A stretch of DNA of 64,000 nt from CAZEQJ01 sp964514385 (GCA_964514385.1 CAZEQJ010000002.1:124001-188000); one strand, 5' to 3'; positions 36,731 through 45,998 are shown, counted from the first letter of the stretch. Notes: generated from the sequence alone by a model not told the origin. Numbers and translations: made by a program.

Positions 36731-36916
36731 ATGAGCCAATCTGCTATTGAAAATCAAATATTGGAGCTTGAAAGAACCTTAACGGGAGATATGTTTCAGG
36801 ATATGGATACACAGGAAAAAATCTATGCCTTAAAGAGACAGTTAGCTGAATTTGAAGCACCTACAAAAGAACGTCCCGATGATTCGCAGTTCGAGTGTTT
36901 CGGCTGTGGATCCTGA
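36731..36916 (+). CDS. Small conserved-looking protein with a C-terminal cysteine motif
   Basis: 61 residues, mostly an amphipathic charged helix (IENQILELERTLTGDMFQDM, KIYALKRQLAEFE) followed by a flexible proline-containing tail ending FECFGCGS. I do not recognise the family. The two cysteines spaced CxxC at the extreme C-terminus suggest metal binding or redox exchange, an inference only. The last base abuts the convergent outer-membrane protein gene. Confidence 0.6.
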   Translation: MSQSAIENQILELERTLTGDMFQDMDTQEKIYALKRQLAEFEAPTKERPDDSQFECFGCGS

Positions 36917-38095
36917 TCAGAACGACCATTTAAGTCGGAAAGCATACGTATTGGTATAGCTGGCAAATCCACCTCCTGCACCACCCGTCAACTCATCGAT
37001 ATCTCCAACAAAAAGCTGTCCGAGTATTAAAAAATCGAGGTTATTGGTGATGGAAGCAGTAAATGAAGGGGAAATAAAGAATAACCCCTCTTCAGGATAG
37101 GTTATACCTCCAAAACTGGCCGAAAAAAGAGGGTGGAAGGGATATGATCCGCCCATAAATGCAGACCATGTGAACGGTGAAAGGTTGTTAGCCTGAATGC
37201 CTGAACTTTGAAGGTCAAAAAGGTCGAGTGGTGCTTCATTACCATTGTAGAGTACCTCGGCATTCAGGAATATGCCGTTGCCAATGAGGTAGTTCCCGCT
37301 TATACCCCCCACGATGTACGAGCTTAGGCTATCTTGCCCGGGGACAAATATTGTCCCTTCACCATTAAAACCAAATGGACCGATGTTTCCGGCCCATCCG
37401 ACGCCGGTGACCGTATAATCCTGAAACTTTCCACCCATTACCTGAAAATCGTAATCCCACCGGTTAAAGCTGTAATAACCAGCCAGGGTTGACTCTTCCC
37501 ATGTTGACCGGGGACTATAGCCCAACTCGATACGCGAGGCGTAATCCAGAAAATACTGTACCCTTACAGCATCGGTGCCGGGTCGCTCCTCATAATCAAA
37601 ATCGATATACGAGTATGAATTAAAAATGTCATTCGGGTTCCAGATGGTATTTTTACCCCAGTTGATACGTTGCCTGCCCAGTCTGATCTCCAGCTTATCA
37701 TTGGTATATTCTCCCCACAACCGGTCAATAACCGTATGCAGTACCAGCTGCTCATTATCAATCCAGCTTTCCGACATATCAGCCCATCCCTGTCGTTGCA
37801 ATTCCAGCAAGGTGCCATATGTTGTACCGAAATCCCGAAATAACTGTATTCGGTCACCTATAAACAGCCTGTTTCGCATGCCAAACCCAAATGTCAGGTG
37901 ATCACCAGCATAAATCCGGCCATCAAATCGGTTGTGGATGAGGTTTTCATAGATGGCTTCGCTGTAATCCTCCGTGACATTGAGGTTAAAGAGATCTTTC
38001 ACATAGCCATTTAATTCAAACCAAGGTTCTTCCGGGTCCTGAGCAGTAACCTGCCCGGAAACGCATATTATAGCAAGGATGACAATACGTCTCAT
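36917..38095 (-). CDS. Outer-membrane beta-barrel protein of the ABC export operon
   Basis: 392 residues. Signal peptide (1-18), then alternating aromatic/polar strands ending RLKWSF, with C-terminal phenylalanine as in outer-membrane barrels. Central sequence LEIRLGRQRINWGKNTIWNPND resembles DUF1302/capsule-porin-like barrels. It starts within the end of the ATPase gene (ATGA overlap) and is the last gene of the TetR-led operon, so it probably provides the outer-membrane part of the transporter. Confidence 0.75.
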   Translation of the reverse strand: MRRIVILAIICVSGQVTAQDPEEPWFELNGYVKDLFNLNVTEDYSEAIYENLIHNRFDGRIYAGDHLTFGFGMRNRLFIGDRIQLFRDFGTTYGTLLELQRQGWADMSESWIDNEQLVLHTVIDRLWGEYTNDKLEIRLGRQRINWGKNTIWNPNDIFNSYSYIDFDYEERPGTDAVRVQYFLDYASRIELGYSPRSTWEESTLAGYYSFNRWDYDFQVMGGKFQDYTVTGVGWAGNIGPFGFNGEGTIFVPGQDSLSSYIVGGISGNYLIGNGIFLNAEVLYNGNEAPLDLFDLQSSGIQANNLSPFTWSAFMGGSYPFHPLFSASFGGITYPEEGLFFISPSFTASITNNLDFLILGQLFVGDIDELTGGAGGGFASYTNTYAFRLKWSF

Positions 38096-38778
38096 CTTCT
38101 TTCATCACTCTTAATTTTACCGTCTTCAAGTGTGATCACACGCTTAGCCCGACGGATTACCCGTTCGTCATGTGTTGAAAATATGAAGGTGGTGCCTTCT
38201 TCCTGATTCAACCGGTACATAATATCCAGCAGGTTTTCTGCGGAATGGCTGTCAAGGTTGGCTGTAGGTTCATCAGCAAGTACAAAGCGGGGTTTTGATG
38301 CAAGTGCACGTGCCACAGCCACACGCTGCTGCTGCCCGCCCGATAACTCGGTCGGTTTGTTATTTTCCCGCTCCTTCAGTCCTACCTCCTCTAATAATTT
38401 ATTTACACGCTCCTCACGCTCTTGCTTGCTTTTTTTCTGCAACAGCATAATAAATTCTGTATTCTCCTTTGCAGTGAGTACAGGGATGAGATTATACGCC
38501 TGAAAAACAAACCCAATGTGATGTAAACGGAAATCGATCAGTTCACCCTTTTTCATGGATGTAATCTCAGTTTCTCCAATATGAACGGAGCCTTCAGAGG
38601 GCTTATCCAGCCCGCCAATCATATTGAGTAATGTGGTTTTTCCAGATCCGGAGGGCCCTACAATGGCAGTAAACTCGCCTTCTTCGATGTTCAGGTCCAC
38701 TCCATTTAGTGCGTATACCGGCACTTTAGTTTCCTGGTACACTTTTTTGAGGTCTTTTGTTGATATTACCGTATTCAT
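38092..38778 (-). CDS. ABC transporter ATP-binding protein, LolD/MacB-like
   Basis: 228 residues. Walker A GPSGSGKTT, Q-loop FVFQAYNLIPVLT, signature LSGGQQQRVAVARAL, Walker B FVLADEPTANLD and H-loop STHDE. This belongs to the LolD/MacB/FtsE group, whose partners are FtsX-type permeases; two such permeases lie directly upstream. It probably drives mechanotransmission rather than direct membrane passage, as known for MacB and LolCDE. Confidence 0.93.
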   Translation of the reverse strand: MNTVISTKDLKKVYQETKVPVYALNGVDLNIEEGEFTAIVGPSGSGKTTLLNMIGGLDKPSEGSVHIGETEITSMKKGELIDFRLHHIGFVFQAYNLIPVLTAKENTEFIMLLQKKSKQEREERVNKLLEEVGLKERENNKPTELSGGQQQRVAVARALASKPRFVLADEPTANLDSHSAENLLDIMYRLNQEEGTTFIFSTHDERVIRRAKRVITLEDGKIKSDERR

Positions 38779-38795
38779 GATATTTTAATTTGAGG

Positions 38796-40041
38796 TTAAA
38801 GGGTACTGAGTGCTTCGGAAGGGTGAAGTCGTAATGCTTTTATGGCAGGGTAGATGCTGCCCAGCACGGCTACGCCGATGACCATAAATATGATCTGTAT
38901 ATACTCTGAAGTGCTTATCACAGGGTAAATGATTTCGCTGTAGCCGATAGCATTCATTCCTTCTGCTGCCATGGACAAATTAAGTCCGGAAGACTGAAGC
39001 GACGCTACCAGTACAATGCTTATAGCAATACCAATGATAGCTCCCACAAGCGACAGGAATATCGTCTCCATCAGGATCATAAAGAAGACTCTGGTTTTAT
39101 TCATGCCGATAGCCATCAGCATGCCGATTTCCTTGGTCCGTTCCAGCACCGCCATCAGCATCGTGTTGATCAGCCCAAAAGCCAGACCAAACAGTATGAT
39201 GCCCATGTAAATCCATAGTACAGTGCCGCTATAATCCATCATATAGGCCATTTCAGGTGATATAAGCTGCCAGTCACGTGCCTTTGCAGTACCGAGGGTG
39301 CTATCGAGCGATTGTGCCACTACCTCTGCATTTTCCTTGTCATTGAGCCATACAGAGACCTGATGTATGGCATTTGCTTCGATCAGTTCAGTCAGTTCGG
39401 TTTTTCTGACAAATACGACGCCTTCATTCAGCGATTTGTCTGATACCTTGAAAATGCCAGCTACACGAAATGCAGCAGAAACCAGTTCATTATTGATATC
39501 CTGGAAACTCAGCACCACTTTGCTGCCTTCCGCCGCACCCAGGTCTTCAGCCAGATCCCGACCGATCATAATGGGTAATCTNNNNNNNNNNTAATCTTTC
39601 ATCTGTCTTGTCCAGGTAGTTACCAGCAATAATATGTTCGTGCATGGAGGTTACCTGCCTTTCCATCACCGGATCTATGCCTACCACGCGCACTCCGGCA
39701 GAGGTGGTTGAAGTTGCGATCATACCTTCCACCAGTGTTTTTGGTGAGTATGCCACTACTTCTTCTTGTGCCTCCAGTTCCTCTACCACTTTATCATAAT
39801 CTTTAAGGGTATTGTATATCATCGGGTCCTTTACATAGGCACTATCCTGTATCTGAATATGGGAGAGCTCCATTTTCAGATAATCTTCAATTCGCTGTAC
39901 GATAAGTCCATTAGCGAAAGCTGTGGCAAATATACCGCCTACAAGGCCGATGGTGATCGCGATAATCAACACCAGGCTTCTTACTCTGTTGCGCCAGAGG
40001 TTTTGCCAGGCAATCTTTATGATGAGAAGAATATTTTCCAT
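38796..40041 (-). CDS. FtsX/MacB-type ABC transporter permease (interrupted by a 10-N assembly gap)
   Basis: N-terminal membrane segment (IAWQNLWRNRVRSLVLIIAI), a large periplasmic domain, and three C-terminal membrane segments with the FtsX-type motif AVLERTKEIGMLMAIGMNK. As given, the frame breaks at the N run (39582-39591). The same six bases stand on both sides of the Ns. Merging them reads TDERL then PIMIGRDLAEDLG in one frame and gives an intact protein of 409 residues. It follows its paralogue by 3 bases. The two permeases presumably form a heterodimer, as LolC and LolE do. Confidence 0.88.
39582..39591. other. Assembly gap of 10 N with duplicated flanks
   Basis: TAATCT occurs just before (39576-39581) and just after (39592-39597) the Ns. 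This is expected if two contigs overlapped by at least six bases and were joined with a fixed-length spacer. Removing 16 bases restores the permease frame. Confidence 0.9.
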
Positions 40042-40044
40042 GAT

Positions 40045-41265
40045 CTATCCTTTTATGGCATCTGCCGTATTGAGTTTAAAAATATTAAGTGTAGGGTAGA
40101 AGGTGGTAAGCATTGAGAATATGAATACCACAATGGCCTGATTGATAAAGATGGAGGGTGCAATGGATGCCGGCATAATAGCCTCCATACCATATTGTGC
40201 CATCATTTCTTCCATCCTGCCCGTGAAACGTATCGGATTGACATTGAAATAATACAACAGCGGATATGAAATAATGATGCCTGCTATTATAGCTGAGGCA
40301 GTTAGCAGAAATACCTCTGTTACCATCATCCACACCAGCTTTATCGGTCGCATCCCGATGCTCAGCAATATTCCGAATTCACGGCGTCGCTCCATAGTCA
40401 TCATGATGACAGTGCCTAGCACACCAAATGCAGCAATCAGATACAGAATCACTAACATTATATACCCACCCTGGCGGTCAACTTCTATCATTTGTACGAG
40501 ATCAGGGTTCATCGTTTTCCAGTCCATGATGCTGTATATGTCTTCATCCACACGGGATTGAAGGTCACGCTGTACTTCTCTGGTTTCTTTCGGGTCATTT
40601 ACCATTATTGAAATGGCAGTTAACCGGTTTTCTGCTCCAAACATATACTGGGCTTCAGTCAGTGGCATGAACATCAGCCTTTTGTTAAGCTCGGGAGAGG
40701 GAAATCGGATAATCCCTTTTACCGGATAAAGTCCTACAGCGTTTATACCTCTGAAGCCCTGACCTATAAGTACTACAGAATCACCAACATCTGCTTTCAG
40801 GTTTTCTGCAAGACCCGATGCGAGAATAACGGCCATGTCGGAGCTATCCAGAAACCGGCCTTTTACAAGATTTTTTTCAGGATTCATCAGATATACTTCC
40901 TTTTCCGGATCGATCCCCACAATCATGGTCCCCTTGGTCAGCTCTCCTGTAGAAGCCAATACAAACGATTCAAGTCTGGGGACGAACTGTGCAATGCCAG
41001 GCGTCTGCTCAATTTCATGACGGAGGTCTTCCGTAAATGTGAACGTATTTTCCAGAGAGCGCTCTTCCCAGTATGCTGTATCCTGTACCTGTATATAACC
41101 GGAATACATACCCACGGTATTCTTTATCATCTGGTCATAGGACCCTTCCTGAATGGAGGTCATGACAAGTGCCAGAAATGTTGCAAAGAATACAGATGCA
41201 ACCGTAATGATGGTGCGCCTGTAGTTCCTCCAGAGGTTGTTCCAGGCAATTTTTAGTATCATCAT
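40045..41265 (-). CDS. FtsX/LolE-type ABC transporter permease
   Basis: 406 residues, paralogous to the next gene. N-terminal membrane segment (IAWNNLWRNYRRTIITVASVFF), a periplasmic domain of about 230 residues (GTMIVGIDPEKEVYLMNP, VILASGLAENLKADVGDSV), then three membrane segments with TMERRREFGILLSIGMRPIK. This is the four-segment layout of LolC/LolE and MacB. It follows the LolA-like gene by 2 bases. Confidence 0.93.
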   Translation of the reverse strand: MMILKIAWNNLWRNYRRTIITVASVFFATFLALVMTSIQEGSYDQMIKNTVGMYSGYIQVQDTAYWEERSLENTFTFTEDLRHEIEQTPGIAQFVPRLESFVLASTGELTKGTMIVGIDPEKEVYLMNPEKNLVKGRFLDSSDMAVILASGLAENLKADVGDSVVLIGQGFRGINAVGLYPVKGIIRFPSPELNKRLMFMPLTEAQYMFGAENRLTAISIMVNDPKETREVQRDLQSRVDEDIYSIMDWKTMNPDLVQMIEVDRQGGYIMLVILYLIAAFGVLGTVIMMTMERRREFGILLSIGMRPIKLVWMMVTEVFLLTASAIIAGIIISYPLLYYFNVNPIRFTGRMEEMMAQYGMEAIMPASIAPSIFINQAIVVFIFSMLTTFYPTLNIFKLNTADAIKG

Positions 41266-41267
41266 GA

Positions 41268-42008
41268 TTATCGGACTTTGGTCATATTTTGCTTGGTAAA
41301 AAATGATTCGGTAATACCGGGGTTGAAGTCGATAGCCTCATACCGGATTACGGTTTTATGTCCCTCTTCATCGGCAGGTATTATCTCCATCCGTGAGGGT
41401 ATTTCACGGCCGCTCATATTGCGGATATCACTAAACTCCATCGTATCCAGCAGTTCATTGTCCTCACCGTAGTATTCTATCCTCAGCTGATTGTAGGTAG
41501 ACTGATCTATCCATACGTACACCTCATCATACACAACGGGAGCATCCGGCTTGGTGACCAGTCTGATTTTCCAGCATTTTCTGCCTTCTAAGGTTTCTTC
41601 ACCTGCCATGTAGTGATCGTAATCTGTCAGGATAGAAGATTCATTGACCAGATCATTATTTGAAAAATCTGAGCCCATCCAGGACTGTGACATCATCGAT
41701 GGTGGGAGCTTAATCTGGCGGTCTACACGCGGCAGGTAATTCCATACTTCTCTGTCACGCATCAGGAAGGTGGTACCCTCATCACGAGCTGGTGCTGTTA
41801 TGAGCATCATGGAAAAATCGGTTCCGAGTGACCATGATTTTATTTTCATCTCCCTTGTCCATGTAGGGCGGATGATCTCCATGGATAATTCAGCATAGCG
41901 TGCTTCACCCCGAAAGCGTTCATCCGCTTTTTTCATGATTTCGTAAGCCTGCTGATCCTGCGCGATGGTGATCAGAGGTAGTAAAAAAATGGCTAATAAT
42001 TTTTTCAT
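41268..42008 (-). CDS. LolA-like outer-membrane lipoprotein-sorting protein (PF17131-like)
   Basis: 246 residues from MKKLLAIFLLPLITIAQ, a clear signal peptide; an earlier in-frame start adds 11 non-signal residues. Motifs IMKKADERFRGEARYAELSM, RDEGTTFLMRDREVWNYLP, SQSWMGSDFSNNDLV and VWIDQSTYNQLRIEYY match the periplasmic LolA-like family often found next to RND or ABC exporters. I infer it carries a lipid or lipidated cargo across the periplasm from the FtsX-type permeases. It follows the TetR gene by 13 bases. Confidence 0.87.
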   Translation of the reverse strand: MKKLLAIFLLPLITIAQDQQAYEIMKKADERFRGEARYAELSMEIIRPTWTREMKIKSWSLGTDFSMMLITAPARDEGTTFLMRDREVWNYLPRVDRQIKLPPSMMSQSWMGSDFSNNDLVNESSILTDYDHYMAGEETLEGRKCWKIRLVTKPDAPVVYDEVYVWIDQSTYNQLRIEYYGEDNELLDTMEFSDIRNMSGREIPSRMEIIPADEEGHKTVIRYEAIDFNPGITESFFTKQNMTKVR

Positions 42009-42021
42009 ATCCGTACAGCGT

Positions 42022-42618
42022 TTATTTACAATACATTTCAATTATTTTCTTTTTCATGGCCTCCCAGGGTAGGGGAATTTCCTTGATATGGCGGCCGTAG
42101 AGATAATGCATCAACATACCTCTGATGGTGCCGGTAAAGACATAAAAATCTGTCATAGGATCCTCACTTCCCATTTCTGCAAAAATTTCATAGGCTTTGG
42201 AAATGAGTATATTAATGTGCGAGTTTTTCATTTTCCGATCGACTACTTCATCGCGTATCTGAGGCTGAAAGCCGATGGCTGCCAGTAGTCTGAAATACTC
42301 TTCATTATCTTCTACCAGCTTGAAGTATGCTATGATAATATTCTTTAGTTTTTCCTGTGGGGTCGATCCTTTCGTTTCATAATTGATGGTGCCGGCGATA
42401 TCTATAAAGGCTTCATCAAATATGGCATAGAGTATAGCCTGCTTACTATCAAAATAGTTGTAGATCAATCCCTTTGAAATACCCGCTTCGCTGGCAATTT
42501 CAGCAACAGTAGAGGCATGGTATCCCCGTTCGTTGAATATTTTCACAGCGGCGTCCAGTATGGATTGTATGCTCCGCTCCCTGATTTTCTGATTTTCAGT
42601 TTTCGTTCTTGGACTCAT
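42022..42618 (-). CDS. TetR/AcrR-family transcriptional regulator
   Basis: 198 residues. The N-terminal helix-turn-helix (ILDAAVKIFNERGYHASTVA, EIASEAGISKGLIYNYFDSK) is unmistakable. The C-terminal ligand domain is variable and its ligand cannot be read. It is the first gene of the exporter operon and starts 7 bases from a short inverted repeat that may be its operator, so autoregulation is likely. Confidence 0.95.
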   Translation of the reverse strand: MSPRTKTENQKIRERSIQSILDAAVKIFNERGYHASTVAEIASEAGISKGLIYNYFDSKQAILYAIFDEAFIDIAGTINYETKGSTPQEKLKNIIIAYFKLVEDNEEYFRLLAAIGFQPQIRDEVVDRKMKNSHINILISKAYEIFAEMGSEDPMTDFYVFTGTIRGMLMHYLYGRHIKEIPLPWEAMKKKIIEMYCK

Positions 42619-42625
42619 TTATGAC

Positions 42626-42639
42626 TGACTGTTTAGTCA
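42626..42639. promoter_or_regulatory. Candidate TetR operator
   Basis: TGACT-GTTT-AGTCA, a perfect 5-bp inverted repeat with a 4-base spacer, lies just upstream of the tetR start codon. A further TGAC copy (42622-42625) partly repeats the left arm. Confidence 0.5.
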
Positions 42640-42722
42640 ATATAAAATACGATAAATTTTTCCCTTGGTTCAATTCCATTTACCCATATTTTTACAAAAC
42701 TGATATAAATCATCTTCTGACC

Positions 42723-43919
42723 ATGCACATGGATCTCCACATACTGGAAAATATCTTTGTGATATTTACCATCACGATCGGCATAGTACTGGCATGTCAT
42801 TTTATAAAGATCCCTTTCCTTATCGGGTATCTTGTAGCAGGAATCATTTTAAGTCCATATTCCACAGGCTTACTGAAAAATGCAGATGAAATCGGGACTT
42901 ATGCCGAGATCGGAGTCATTTTGCTGCTTTTTACAGTTGGGCTGGAGTTTTCATTTTCAAACCTCAGGCGTCTCAAAAAATATGTTTTGCTGGGAGGGTT
43001 CCTTCAGGTGGTGTTCACTATACTGGTAACCGGGATACTGGTGTATCTTATGGACAGGCCATTGATAGAGAGTGTTTTCTGGGGGTTTGTATTGTCATTG
43101 AGCAGTACCGCCATCGTGATCAAAATATTGCAGGATACGGTACAGCTATCGAAGGAGCATGGCAAAATTGTACTTTCTATGCTTTTATTTCAGGATATTG
43201 CCATAGTACCCCTGATGTTGCTGACCCCGATTCTGGCAGGAGAAGGTGACAATCCGTTTATGGATCTGATTTTACTTGTGGCAAAGCTTGCCGGTATGGT
43301 GGTTATTGCGATCCTATTGGCGCGGTATCTTATTCCACGCTTCCTCAAACTTGTAATAAAGCTGCAATCGCAGGAAATATTTCTCATTGCCACTATTTTT
43401 ATTGTTTTGGGGGTGGCATTAATCACAAGCTTTCTAGGGTTATCCCTTTCTCTGGGAGCTTTCCTGGCAGGTCTTATTATTGCTGAAACAGATTACAACA
43501 AGCTGGCTATTTCGTGTTTTCTCCCTTTTCGTTACGTCTTTATCAGCTTTTTCTTCATTTCCATGGGCATGCTCCTCGATTACCATATATTCATAGATTA
43601 TCCTTTGGCTATTTTGTTCTGGTTTACTTTTATCCTGGCGGTAAAGGTATTTGCAGGATGGTTTGCCGCACGGACATTAAACGTATCAAAGCGAACTGCC
43701 ATGATGGTTGGGCTTTCGATAGCACAGATTGGTGAGTTTTCTTTTATACTTTCACGAGAGGGGTTAGATATTGGCCTTATAAGTGAAACAAATTATCAGA
43801 TTTTTCTGGCAGTATCTATTCTGACCATGTTGGTGGCGCCTTATCTTGTGACCTACTCAGCACCATTGACCCAAAGCCTGAGCTATCCGTTCATTAAAAA
43901 TAAGGCAAAAAGTGAATAA
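42723..43919 (+). CDS. CPA2-family cation:proton antiporter (KefB-like, no RCK domain)
   Basis: 398 residues from the ATG at 42723 (42729 also possible); the longer open frame overlaps the tetR gene and its operator. Around 11-12 membrane segments are visible, with FLIGYLVAGIILSP, LLLFTVGLEFS, SLSSTAIVIKILQD and FLGLSLSLGAFLAGLIIAET, all typical of the Na+/H+ exchanger fold of KefB/KefC. The cytosolic TrkA-N/RCK domain that gates Kef proteins is missing. Ion specificity is unknown. The next gene begins 1 base after the stop. Confidence 0.9.
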   Translation: MHMDLHILENIFVIFTITIGIVLACHFIKIPFLIGYLVAGIILSPYSTGLLKNADEIGTYAEIGVILLLFTVGLEFSFSNLRRLKKYVLLGGFLQVVFTILVTGILVYLMDRPLIESVFWGFVLSLSSTAIVIKILQDTVQLSKEHGKIVLSMLLFQDIAIVPLMLLTPILAGEGDNPFMDLILLVAKLAGMVVIAILLARYLIPRFLKLVIKLQSQEIFLIATIFIVLGVALITSFLGLSLSLGAFLAGLIIAETDYNKLAISCFLPFRYVFISFFFISMGMLLDYHIFIDYPLAILFWFTFILAVKVFAGWFAARTLNVSKRTAMMVGLSIAQIGEFSFILSREGLDIGLISETNYQIFLAVSILTMLVAPYLVTYSAPLTQSLSYPFIKNKAKSE

Positions 43920-43920
43920 T

Positions 43921-44151
43921 ATGAAGGTAGAATTATTCGGTACTGACTGGTGTACCAAGACTTCCATGATAAAAAACCATCTTCAATCCGAATGGATTGA
44001 TTTCACCTATTTTAATGTAGACCTGGATCAGGAAGCGGCAGATCGTATCAGGGCAATATATGATGGTAAGCTTAAGTTTCCGGTACTCATAGTCTATAAC
44101 TCACCTCATAAAAATCCCGGCATTGCTGAATTAAGAGAGCTATTTAGCTAA
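43921..44151 (+). CDS. Glutaredoxin-like small protein
   Basis: 76 residues from the ATG at 43921; a GTG nine bases earlier is an alternative that overlaps the antiporter. The thioredoxin-fold pattern is clear: VELFGTDWCTKTSMIKNHL, WIDFTYFNVDLDQEA and the cis-proline segment LKFPVLIVYN. The active site reads CTKT, so it is monothiol with no second cysteine. Coupled to the antiporter; a redox link to it (as Kef systems respond to glutathione adducts) is speculation. Confidence 0.8.
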   Translation: MKVELFGTDWCTKTSMIKNHLQSEWIDFTYFNVDLDQEAADRIRAIYDGKLKFPVLIVYNSPHKNPGIAELRELFS

Positions 44152-44200
44152 AACCTGATTATTATTTTACCTTTGACCCCTCAAAATCAGAAATCCTGTT

Positions 44201-45199
44201 TTGTTTCAGCAACGGTTATCTTACATTCTTCTTTCGGTAATGCTGTTGGTTGCTTTATTTCTGCATCTTAATCTTGGTGTAACCAAAATCAGCTGGTCCG
44301 AAGCATTTACGCAAGGGACAACCGATTTTTCGATATTATGGAAAATCAGGGGATTGCGTGCATTTTCAGCAATAATTGTTGGCGCCTTACTTGCCACCAC
44401 CGGAGCAGCCATGCAAAACCTTTTCCGAAATCCGCTTGCAACACCTGGTATCATTGGTACATCCGGTGGGGCCGGTTTTGGAGCACTGGTTGCCATTCAG
44501 GTTATATCAGTCATACCGCTTATAGCATGGGCCGAAGGCATACTGATAACACTCGGTGCTTTTCTTGGAGCCATCCTGGCTACGGCATTTATATATAGCT
44601 TCAGCACAAAAGGTAAATTCACTGACCTGTCCTATCTGCTGATTGGAGGCTTATCATTGAATATTTTTTTCTCAGCGGCTATCGCCATCGTGCTGTTTTT
44701 TTCCAACGATTTCACTCTGCGATCATTTACCTACTGGAATATGGGCGACCTGGGCCGACTTCCATTACATTTCCTCCCGTTTATCTTGATTACCTCAGGT
44801 GGTACTTTGTTTTTCCTTTTCAGGCAACATCAGGCACTTGATGTACTGGCTCATGGCGAGTCAGAGGCATTTCATCTTGGAGTATCTGTAGAATATGTAA
44901 AGCGTATGGTCATTATCATTGCAGGTCTGGCCGTTGCGATTGCAGTAAGTACCGCTGGCATTATAGGATTTGTAGGCTTGATGGTGCCCCATATATTACG
45001 CTCATTCGGAATCAGGAGGATGAAACATCTTTTTCTTCATTCCTTACTGATGGGACCCGTTTTTGTGCTTGTGGCTGACCTGATTTCGCGATTGATTATA
45101 CAACCTATGGAGCTTCCGGTTGGTATTATCCTTTCAGCTATAGGTGCGCCTTATTTATTGTATGTATTAAAGAGAGCAACAAAACTGCGCGCATTATGA
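44201..45199 (+). CDS. FecCD-family ABC transporter permease (iron/heme/cobalamin type)
   Basis: 332 residues from a TTG start; ATG at 44240 would shorten the N-terminal part before the first membrane segment. About nine to ten membrane segments. IRGLRAFSAIIVGALLATTG, AMQNLFRNPLATPGIIGTSGGA and STAGIIGFVGLMVPHILR are diagnostic for the BtuC/FecCD/HmuU family. It overlaps the ATPase gene by ATGA. No periplasmic binding protein or receptor gene is adjacent, so the substrate (iron-siderophore, heme or cobalamin) is unresolved. Confidence 0.92.
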   Translation: MFQQRLSYILLSVMLLVALFLHLNLGVTKISWSEAFTQGTTDFSILWKIRGLRAFSAIIVGALLATTGAAMQNLFRNPLATPGIIGTSGGAGFGALVAIQVISVIPLIAWAEGILITLGAFLGAILATAFIYSFSTKGKFTDLSYLLIGGLSLNIFFSAAIAIVLFFSNDFTLRSFTYWNMGDLGRLPLHFLPFILITSGGTLFFLFRQHQALDVLAHGESEAFHLGVSVEYVKRMVIIIAGLAVAIAVSTAGIIGFVGLMVPHILRSFGIRRMKHLFLHSLLMGPVFVLVADLISRLIIQPMELPVGIILSAIGAPYLLYVLKRATKLRAL

Positions 45200-45942
45200 G
45201 GTTAGAGAATGTTTCCTTTGATCTGACCCGTCTTTCCTTCCGTGATTTGAATGAATCATTTCCGGAGCAGCAGATTACCGTGATTCTCGGTCCGAACGGA
45301 GCAGGAAAAACTACACTTCTGAAGTTACTGAGTGGAGTGCGGAAGCCACATAAGGGAAAAGTATTGCTTTCCGAAAAGGCACTCGGAGATTATAAGGCGC
45401 GGGAACTGGCTATGCTACGCAGTGTGGTAGAGCAGCAACATGATGCCATGATCGATTCAAAAGTGATGGATTATGTGGCGTTATCACGATATCCCTACAA
45501 TGAAAATGACCAGCAAACCTACGAGATCGTAGAAGATCAGATCGCGAAATTCAATCTGGCTGCATTTTCAGAAAGCTATTTCTCTGAGCTTTCGGGAGGG
45601 GAACAGCAGCTGGTGCGTATCTGTAAGGCTTTTGTGCAGCTTGAAAATGACCATGAGCACCAATGGATCCTGATGGATGAGCCAACCAAAGGGCTGGACT
45701 ATTTTTATCAGGAGCGAATAATAAGCATTCTGAGGGAGCGTGTAGCACAGGGAGCTTCTATCATTTTAGTTTTACACGATATTGATATAGCAGCAAGGAT
45801 AGCTGATCATATCGTTTTAATTAAAAACGGGCAGATTGTGGCTAATGCAGCTGTCAGAGATGCCCTAAATCCGGATATTCTGCATCAGGTATTCAACGCA
45901 AGATTCAAAAAGACGAGGGATGGCAGATGGCTCGTAGAGTGA
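45196..45942 (+). CDS. ABC transporter ATP-binding protein (FecE/HmuV-like)
   Basis: 248 residues. Walker A GPNGAGKTT, signature LSGGEQQLVRICKAF, Walker B WILMDEPTKGLD and H-loop LVLHDIDIAARIADH. The length and the C-terminal region (NPDILHQVFNARFKKTRDGRW) fit the HmuV/FecE group that pairs with FecCD permeases. It starts inside the end of the permease gene. Confidence 0.93.
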   Translation: MRLENVSFDLTRLSFRDLNESFPEQQITVILGPNGAGKTTLLKLLSGVRKPHKGKVLLSEKALGDYKARELAMLRSVVEQQHDAMIDSKVMDYVALSRYPYNENDQQTYEIVEDQIAKFNLAAFSESYFSELSGGEQQLVRICKAFVQLENDHEHQWILMDEPTKGLDYFYQERIISILRERVAQGASIILVLHDIDIAARIADHIVLIKNGQIVANAAVRDALNPDILHQVFNARFKKTRDGRWLVE

Positions 45943-45998
45943 GGCTTAACAATTACTTTAATTTAGAAATGAGTTTGTTCGCGCTTACTTAATATCAA

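Noticed and set aside
42609..42722. 38-codon N-terminal extension of the CPA2 antiporter
   Set aside because: It overlaps the tetR start and candidate operator and has no family support; the ATG at 42723 begins the usual N-terminus.
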